A stretch of 20,108 nt of DNA from Micavibrio_B sp044238965. GTDB taxonomy: Bacteria > Pseudomonadota > Alphaproteobacteria > Micavibrionales > Micavibrionaceae. The stretch is taken from positions 1 through 20,108 of the forward strand of contig JBIICJ010000030.1 in NCBI GenBank assembly GCA_044238965.1, read 5' to 3'. Made by a program: the position numbers and the translations under genes. The notes under the pieces are model-generated. The model worked only from the letters and a program-made list of their open reading frames with translations. It was not told the DNA's origin and ran no database searches. Shown here one piece after another: positions 14,676 through 20,108 of this stretch (the stretch's first letter is position 1; the number at the start of each line of letters is the position of its first letter).

Positions 14676-14681
14676 TATAAC
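14676..14681 (+). promoter_or_regulatory. Possible -10 box before pilT
   Basis: TATAAC at 14676-14681 matches 5 of 6 positions and lies in the 65-base gap before pilT, just ahead of a small palindrome GTCTC-G-GAGAC (14689-14699) that includes the pilT ribosome binding site. No good -35 box is seen at the right distance, so an internal promoter is only a suggestion. Confidence 0.25.
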
Positions 14682-14704
14682 GACTCTCGTCTCGGAGACA
14701 TCTC

Positions 14705-15838
14705 ATGGATATTACCCAACTTCTTGCTTTCGTGATGCAAAACTCTGCATCAGATCTTCACTTAAGTGCATCGAATCCACCGATCGTGCGCGTGCATGGA
14801 AGTTTAAAGCGACTAAAATCTGATTTGCTAACATCTGATTCTGTTCGCGCAATGTTGTATTCAATTATGACTGATGAACAACGTGCAGAGTATGAAAAAA
14901 ATCTAGAAATTGATTTTGCTATTTCATTTGGTGAAAAAGCACGTTTCCGCGTAAATGCATTCACAAATCGTGGCGGATGCGCGGCTGTGTTTCGTACAAT
15001 TCCATCTGTGATACCGACAATGGAACAATTAGAATTGCCGCCTGTGATGCGCCGTTTAGCCGAATTAGAAAAAGGTTTAGTATTGGTCACAGGGGCGACG
15101 GGTTCAGGTAAATCAACCACACTTGCGGCACTCATTAATTATATCAATGAAAATACATCAAAACATATTTTAACGATTGAAGATCCTGTAGAATTTTTTC
15201 ATACATCAAAAAAATCATTGGTCAATCACCGTGAAGTGGGACAAGATACAAATTCATTCTCACGCGCATTAAAGAGCGCACTTCGTGAAGATCCTGATGT
15301 TATTCTGGTTGGGGAGATGCGTGATTATGAAACAATTGGTTTGGCATTGACTGCCGCCGAAACAGGACACTTGGTCTTTGGTACATTGCACTCAAATTCC
15401 GCTGCGAAAACCGTTGATCGTTTGATCGACGTATTCCCGACAGGTGATAAAGAAATGATCCGTTCGATGATTTCAAGTTCTCTGCAGGGTATTGTCGCGC
15501 AACAATTGTTGAAACGTGCGGATGGATCGGGGCGTATTGGTGCATTCGAAGTTTTAATTGGTACGGGTGCGGTGCGAAACCTAATTCGTGAAAATCAAAT
15601 TCCGCAGTTATATTCAATGATGCAGACAGGTTCACGTTATGGCATGAGCACGATGGAAGATTCTGTGAAGACGTTGTTGGATAGAGGTTTTATCAATGAA
15701 GAAATTGCACGATTGGCAACATTAAAATCTGATGATGATACAGGATCTGCAGGTTCAGGTAGTTCGGCAATTAAAGGAAGCCGTATGAATAATGCCACAG
15801 GATCTGCGGCATCTGGTGATGAAGGATATTCATTCTGA
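14705..15838 (+). CDS. pilT: Pilus retraction ATPase PilT
   Basis: A 377-residue hexameric ATPase that disassembles the pilus and drives twitching motility. The N-domain contains SASDLHLSASNPPIVRVHG. The motor has Walker A GATGSGKST (130-138), Asp box TIEDPVEF, Walker B DPDVILVGEMRD (196-207), His box GTLHSNSA, and the PilT hallmark AVRNLIRE (289-296). From about residue 345 the chain ends in a Gly/Ser-rich tail beyond the usual length near 345. GGAG (14694-14697) stands 7 bases before the ATG and supports the start. It overlaps the pilU start by one base (TGATG). It is one of the two clearest signs that this is a pilus rather than a secretion system. Confidence 0.97.
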   Translation: MDITQLLAFVMQNSASDLHLSASNPPIVRVHGSLKRLKSDLLTSDSVRAMLYSIMTDEQRAEYEKNLEIDFAISFGEKARFRVNAFTNRGGCAAVFRTIPSVIPTMEQLELPPVMRRLAELEKGLVLVTGATGSGKSTTLAALINYINENTSKHILTIEDPVEFFHTSKKSLVNHREVGQDTNSFSRALKSALREDPDVILVGEMRDYETIGLALTAAETGHLVFGTLHSNSAAKTVDRLIDVFPTGDKEMIRSMISSSLQGIVAQQLLKRADGSGRIGAFEVLIGTGAVRNLIRENQIPQLYSMMQTGSRYGMSTMEDSVKTLLDRGFINEEIARLATLKSDDDTGSAGSGSSAIKGSRMNNATGSAASGDEGYSF

Positions 15839-16968
15839 TGGACCCATCTATTGTTTTTAATTTTTTGATCGAAATGCATCAAAAGGGCGGTACCGATTTA
15901 TATTTAACGGTCGGCCATCCTGCGGCGTTGCGCGTTAATGACGAAATCACAAAATTATCGGATAAAAATCTTAATGAAAAAGATTTAGATGGAATATTAT
16001 CGCAAATTTTAACAACACGCCAGCGTCGCGATTTTGAAATGCGCAATGAATTGAATGTCGCGCTTGATATGGGTGATTATGGACGTTATCGGGTAAATGT
16101 TTATCAACAGCGCCATCAACCTGCGATGGTTATCCGTCGTATTATTTCCCGTATTCCTGAATTTAAAGAGCTATCATTACCCCCTACATTTGAACAATTA
16201 TCAATGTTAAAACGCGGTTTGATTTTGGTCACTGGTATGACAGGTTCAGGTAAATCAACCACCTTGGCGTCCATGATTAATTACCGAAATGAACATGAAG
16301 AGGGTCATATAATTACGATCGAAGACCCAATTGAATATTACCATGAACATAAACGCTCCATCATCACACAAAGAGAAATTGGAACAGATACAGATGGTTA
16401 CGGCGTTGCGTTAAAAAATGCTCTTAGACAACGCCCTGATGTTATTCTGGTGGGTGAGATTCGTGACCGTGAGGTAATGGAACAAGTGTTGACGGCTGCT
16501 GAAACAGGGCATCTATGTTTGGCAACATTGCACACGAGCAATGCCTACCAAGCCATTGAACGAATTACAAATTTCTTCCCTGAGGATCAGGAGCGACAAA
16601 TTCGATCCAACCTGGCTTCAAATTTAAAAGCAATTGTGTCGCAAAGATTAGTCCCCTCGCTTTCGGGCGGATTGACCTTAGCATTAGAGGTTATGCTGAA
16701 CGAAGGTCATATACGTGAATTGATATTTGACGGTAAAATTTCAAAAATCCGCGATGTCATAGAATCGAATATTTCCACAGGTATGTGTAGTTTTGATCAA
16801 TCATTGCTAGAGCTTTATAAAAATGGGCTCATTAGTGAGGCGACAGCTTTAGAGCAATCGGATATGCCTGCCGACCTGAAAATGAAAATAAAGCAGGTTC
16901 GCTTGACGTCCCCAGGGAGCGCTCTATCAAGTTTGGACACGTCAAAATTAGCCATGTCAGATAATTAA
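15838..16968 (+). CDS. pilU: Pilus retraction ATPase paralogue PilU
   Basis: A 376-residue PilT paralogue that assists PilT-dependent retraction. Motifs: N-domain KGGTDLYLTVGHPAALRV, Walker A GMTGSGKST (133-141), TIEDPIEYYHEHKRSIITQR, which is PilU-typical, Walker B DVILVGEIRD (201-210), and ATLHTSNAYQAIERI. The AIRNLIRE motif of PilT reads HIRELIFDGK here, consistent with PilU. It is translationally coupled to pilT through TGATG. In known systems PilU needs PilT to work, and the pair here is adjacent as in Pseudomonas. After it, 147 bases hold no recognisable gene. Confidence 0.94.
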   Translation: MDPSIVFNFLIEMHQKGGTDLYLTVGHPAALRVNDEITKLSDKNLNEKDLDGILSQILTTRQRRDFEMRNELNVALDMGDYGRYRVNVYQQRHQPAMVIRRIISRIPEFKELSLPPTFEQLSMLKRGLILVTGMTGSGKSTTLASMINYRNEHEEGHIITIEDPIEYYHEHKRSIITQREIGTDTDGYGVALKNALRQRPDVILVGEIRDREVMEQVLTAAETGHLCLATLHTSNAYQAIERITNFFPEDQERQIRSNLASNLKAIVSQRLVPSLSGGLTLALEVMLNEGHIRELIFDGKISKIRDVIESNISTGMCSFDQSLLELYKNGLISEATALEQSDMPADLKMKIKQVRLTSPGSALSSLDTSKLAMSDN

Positions 16969-17115
16969 TCAGATCGAATTATAAAAAACACAGGGAACCA
17001 TTTTCTGTTTCACTCTAGGCAATTTGAGTTAAATAAGCTATTTTGAACAATAAATTAAGCGTCTTGATTCGTCATGGCGCCCCCAACCCGCCACATACTT
17101 TGAGATCAGATAGCT
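16969..17115. other. Gap before the secretin gene
   Basis: These 147 bases carry no protein-like ORF. They contain scattered AT-rich segments (a TTGAGT at 17024-17029 and a TTGAAC at 17043-17048), but I could not pair either with a good -10 box at 16-18 bases. A separate promoter for the secretin gene is likely from the gap size but not shown by sequence. Confidence 0.3.
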
Positions 17116-19158
17116 ATGAAATTTCAATCACGTTTACCGTATCGTTCTTTTTTAATGCTAAGCTCAGCAGTGATGTTGGTTACAGCATCTGGATGTCAGT
17201 TAGCGGAAAATTATACAAAAGCTGATCGCTCCGGCAACATGGAAATTCAAGATTATCGTGACGCATTAGCGCCACGTGAAGTGCCAAAGACAGCGACCGT
17301 ATCACAAGACAAATCCATTCCATCATTACAACCTTATGTATCTGACGATATCTCATCAGCATCAAGAGGCCCAATGCCGATGGTGTCAATTGCAATCAAT
17401 CAATCAATACCACTTCGCGATGCATTATTTGAATTGGCAAAACAAGCGGACTATGACATTCAACTTGATCCACGTATCGCGGGATCAATCATTTATACGG
17501 CGCGTAATCGTCCATTTGACGAGGTTATTGATCAAATTTCAAACATTGCAGGTTTGCGTTCAAATTTCGTTGGCAATTCTGTTAAAATTGAAATTGATAC
17601 ACCGTACTCACAAACATATCGTATGGATTTCCTACCATTTACACGTAAGACGCAAAGTTCTGTGAACACTAGCTTGAGTGTTTCAGGTAGTGGTGGCGAT
17701 GGTGGTGGGTCATCAACGGATTCAGGATCAACATTCTCAATCGAAACAAATGCTGAAGCAGACTTCTGGAAAGATTTAGAAAGTAATATCAAACAAATTG
17801 TTGATGCAAATCAAAAATCAGGTATTTTAAAAACATCATCGGATCCATCCTTGTCATTATCATCATCGGCAGATACGGCAACCAATCCACCCGTGCCTCC
17901 GATTGATCCTGCGGCACTAGCTCCACAAGCTGGCGATGAAACTATTTCATTTAAAAATGTGTTTACGGGCGGTCAGTTGGTTCAATCTGATCCACCGGCT
18001 TCGACAACAACTACGACAACAACGGGAGGTACAGCCCCAGCAACTGCCCCAGCAGCGCCAACCACGGCAAATGGCGGGACAAGTGCAACAGCTGCGCCGA
18101 GCACGCCAACAACACCTGCGCCGAGTACGCCCGCTCCCTCTGAAACTGTTTTACAGGTCGAATCTTTGCCGACATCATCTGCCGAAGCGCAAGAAGATAT
18201 TGTTTCAACATTTTCGATTAATAAAACAGCAGGAATTTTGACTGTGTTTGCACCAGCCTCAGTTCAGAAAAAAGTAGCAGATTATTTATCCCAAATTAAA
18301 AGCGCTGTGTCGCAACAGGTTTTAATTGAAGCAAAAGTTTTAGAAGTACAATTAAACGATGAATATTCAAATGGTATTGATTGGTCGATCGTATCAAAAT
18401 CATTAGGTGGGATTGATCTGATTAACTTTAATTCGGATAGAGGAATTACAGATACGGCCAGTTCTTCAATACGTATTGATGGCGCGGGCGTAACTGCCGT
18501 CATTGATATGATTTCGCGCTTTGGTACAGTCAAAGCATTGGCGAGTCCGCGCGTTACCGTGTTGAATAATCAATCGGCTGTTTTAAATGTTGCCGAAAAT
18601 CGTGTGTTCTTTGAATTCGATGTGGAGCGTGAAGACGGTCAAGATGGTGAGCCAGATACAATTACAATTGACTCTGAATCGCGCACAGTTCCTGAGGGCG
18701 TATTGATTAACGTTATGCCGTCAATTGATACCGCAAATGGTATGGTCACAATGCAGGTTCGCCCAACGATTTCGCGTATTGTCGATGAGGTGAATGACCC
18801 ATCCGTAGCCCTTACTTTGGCGCAAGCGGGTATCACTGATAGCAGTATTCAGAATCTTGTCCCCGTGGTTAGTGTCAAGGAAATTGATACGGTCGTGCGA
18901 ATGGAATCGGGCGAGGCTGTTGTCATGGGCGGTTTGATGGAAGATGATACTACAGGAACACAACGTGGTGTTCCTGTTGCTAACGAAGTGCCAATTTTGG
19001 GTAATTTATTTAAGACACAAGATAATTCGGTACGTAAATCAGAGTTTGTCATTTTCCTTCAGGCTACGATTTTGAACAATCCATCGGATTCCGTTCATAA
19101 TACCGATAAAGATATTTATCGTACTTTTGGTCAAGATCGTCGCCCATTTAAAATGTAA
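17116..19158 (+). CDS. mshL: Lipoprotein secretin of the pilus (MshL/PilQ-like)
   Basis: A 680-residue outer-membrane secretin that forms the ring through which the pilus exits. Residues 1-27 are a signal peptide with lipobox ASGC (C27 lipidated), so the protein may reach the outer membrane on its own. The STN domain is at about 90-160 (PLRDALFELAKQADYDIQLD). A Gly/Ser then Thr/Pro/Ala-rich stretch runs from about 185 to 345. The N-domain and secretin core follow from about 368, with VLIEAKVLEVQLND, ASPRVTVLNNQSA, and near the end VRMESGEAVVMGGLMEDDT and VPILGNLFK. The lipobox, single STN and compact core resemble MshL more than PilQ. The retained VPxLGxLF motif confirms the family. No peptidoglycan-binding AMIN domain is visible. 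Confidence 0.92.
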   Translation: MKFQSRLPYRSFLMLSSAVMLVTASGCQLAENYTKADRSGNMEIQDYRDALAPREVPKTATVSQDKSIPSLQPYVSDDISSASRGPMPMVSIAINQSIPLRDALFELAKQADYDIQLDPRIAGSIIYTARNRPFDEVIDQISNIAGLRSNFVGNSVKIEIDTPYSQTYRMDFLPFTRKTQSSVNTSLSVSGSGGDGGGSSTDSGSTFSIETNAEADFWKDLESNIKQIVDANQKSGILKTSSDPSLSLSSSADTATNPPVPPIDPAALAPQAGDETISFKNVFTGGQLVQSDPPASTTTTTTTGGTAPATAPAAPTTANGGTSATAAPSTPTTPAPSTPAPSETVLQVESLPTSSAEAQEDIVSTFSINKTAGILTVFAPASVQKKVADYLSQIKSAVSQQVLIEAKVLEVQLNDEYSNGIDWSIVSKSLGGIDLINFNSDRGITDTASSSIRIDGAGVTAVIDMISRFGTVKALASPRVTVLNNQSAVLNVAENRVFFEFDVEREDGQDGEPDTITIDSESRTVPEGVLINVMPSIDTANGMVTMQVRPTISRIVDEVNDPSVALTLAQAGITDSSIQNLVPVVSVKEIDTVVRMESGEAVVMGGLMEDDTTGTQRGVPVANEVPILGNLFKTQDNSVRKSEFVIFLQATILNNPSDSVHNTDKDIYRTFGQDRRPFKM

Positions 19159-19194
19159 TCATATGAATTGAAGTTACATTGGAGAGTGTGAAAC

Positions 19195-19968
19195 ATGAAT
19201 TTTGTATTGACGCGTTATGTGCTCAAGGCCGCAGGACGAGATAAATTATTTTTATCAATGTTTTTAGCGGTCGCTTTGGCAATTGCTTTATCTATTTTTA
19301 CATCTTCATCCGCAGTTACCGAAAAAGCTCAATTCTCATTAGTATATATTGGTGGATCATTGCGATTATTGGCAATAGCGGGTTTAAGTCTGTTTGTTAT
19401 TTTCTTTGTGCGCCGTTCATTTGAAGCGCGCGATGTCGAATATTTATTAACGCGGCCGATATCGCGCATTTCATTTATTCTTTCACACATGATCGCCTTT
19501 TCATTATTGGCATTGGCAGTGGCGGCGATGGTATCATTCTCGGTTCTGTTATACGCATATCGCGTTGATCAGATTAATATGGGTACATTTTTATGGCTCG
19601 CAGGTATTGCAGGTGAATTATTTGTAATGGTTAATGTATCATTCTTTTTTGCCATGGTACTGACATCACCAGTTACAGGCACATTGGCTACATTAGGTTT
19701 TTACGTTCTTTCGCGGTTGATGGGGCAATTATTATCAATCGTGGGCGCGGGATTTACCCAATTCCCAGGATCAGAGATTATGGCGTCCGTATTAAAAATC
19801 ATTTCGATGTTTATTCCACGGTTTGATTTGATGGCGCAAACATCATGGTTATTATATGGTGTTCAAAATGCCCTTGAAAATTATGGATTTATCGTGGCGC
19901 AAGCATTATTATTTACGGGCATGGTCATGGTGGCAACAATTATTGATTTTGTGAAAAAGCAATTCTGA
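19195..19968 (+). CDS. ABC-2-type transporter permease
   Basis: A 257-residue polytopic membrane protein with about six helices (near 18-38, 50-72, 94-115, 130-156, 158-182 and 226-250). The short loop DVEYLLTRPISRISFILSH, between the second and third helices, matches the coupling region of ABC-2-type permeases. GGAGAG lies 8 bases before the ATG. The ATP-binding partner is probably the gene at 11377-12129, about 7 kb upstream in the same cluster, since no other ABC ATPase is in view. By analogy with PilI of Myxococcus it may serve pilus assembly; the substrate is unknown. The next gene begins 1 base after its stop. Confidence 0.85.
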   Translation: MNFVLTRYVLKAAGRDKLFLSMFLAVALAIALSIFTSSSAVTEKAQFSLVYIGGSLRLLAIAGLSLFVIFFVRRSFEARDVEYLLTRPISRISFILSHMIAFSLLALAVAAMVSFSVLLYAYRVDQINMGTFLWLAGIAGELFVMVNVSFFFAMVLTSPVTGTLATLGFYVLSRLMGQLLSIVGAGFTQFPGSEIMASVLKIISMFIPRFDLMAQTSWLLYGVQNALENYGFIVAQALLFTGMVMVATIIDFVKKQF

Positions 19969-19969
19969 T

Positions 19970-20108
19970 ATGTCAACAATCGCAATCAACAATAAGAACA
20001 GATATCATAACTTACTTTTATTTCTGATATTATTTGTTTTTTTGAATGTTTGTATCTGGCTCTATTCTCACAAACAAAAAATCATGTGGCCGAATGTGCC
20101 TGCGGCGC
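19970..20108 (+). CDS. Start of a single-TM protein, cut by the window edge
   Basis: An open frame begins at ATG 19970, 1 base after the permease stop, and runs 46 codons to the window end without a stop. It starts with a polar, basic segment (MSTIAINNKNRYHN) followed by a membrane helix (LLLFLILFVFLNVCIWLY) and KIMWPNVPAA. This is an N-in, C-out anchor. The one-base spacing and membrane anchor suggest that it works with the permease. I cannot identify it from this fragment. Confidence 0.7.
   Translation, partial: MSTIAINNKNRYHNLLLFLILFVFLNVCIWLYSHKQKIMWPNVPAA

Noticed and set aside
17043..17225. 60-codon ORF before and within the secretin start
   Set aside because: It overlaps the secretin signal-peptide coding region in another frame and has no ribosome binding site.
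17980..18150. Threonine/proline-coding repeats as a DNA tandem repeat array
   Set aside because: The units are irregular and explained by the low-complexity linker of the secretin.
5167..19158. Assignment of the cluster to a type II secretion system
   Set aside because: PilT and PilU are present with hallmark motifs, and no GspG/H/I/J/K pseudopilin series is seen.

Overview
The window reads as chromosomal DNA of a Gram-negative, AT-leaning proteobacterium. The mix of families, including the compact prepilin with a DDG motif and an MSHA-like pilus set carrying an ABC transporter, suggests an alphaproteobacterium, possibly of the Micavibrio or Rickettsiales-related kind. That placement is inference from style, not from a search.

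Layout. Positions 1-2600 hold a tRNA-Thr(GGT) and three genes on the minus strand: a nickel/cobalt exporter RcnA with a His-rich loop, a lipoprotein with an alpha/beta-hydrolase-like fold located 1 nt upstream of it, and exodeoxyribonuclease III. Positions 2670-3140 hold a good promoter, a tRNA-Phe(GAA) and a short PhnA/YjdM-type protein without its zinc ribbon. Positions 3141-3551 carry no intact gene but hold the 3' remnant of an ArdC-type antirestriction gene, a scar of a lost plasmid or integrative element. Positions 3552-5030 (minus strand) carry a lone prepilin, a small overlapping ORF and an unrecognised 137-residue protein. Positions 5031-5166 form a divergent regulatory region with a perfect 14-bp palindrome.

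From 5167 to the right edge runs one long co-directional cluster for a type IV pilus of the MSHA/type II secretion-like style. In order: assembly ATPase (PilB/GspE/MshE), platform protein (PilC/GspF), a GspL-like fusion of PilM-like and PilN-like parts, a PilO/GspM-like protein, a PilP/MshK-like protein, an ABC-transporter ATPase, a membrane-anchored TPR protein (MshN-like), a divergent prepilin peptidase, retraction ATPases PilT and PilU, a lipoprotein secretin (MshL/PilQ-like), an ABC-2-type permease, and the start of a one-TM protein cut by the window end.

How they fit together: the ATPases drive extension and retraction through the platform protein. The PilM/N, PilO and PilP-like proteins link the platform to the outer-membrane secretin. 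The prepilin peptidase-like protein would process pilins. PilT plus PilU argue for a retractable pilus rather than a type II secretion system. The most unusual points are the embedded ABC transporter (recalling PilH/PilI of Myxococcus), the prepilin peptidase lacking the first catalytic Asp and the GxGD glycines, the PilM-PilN fusion, and the absence of a major pilin in the cluster.
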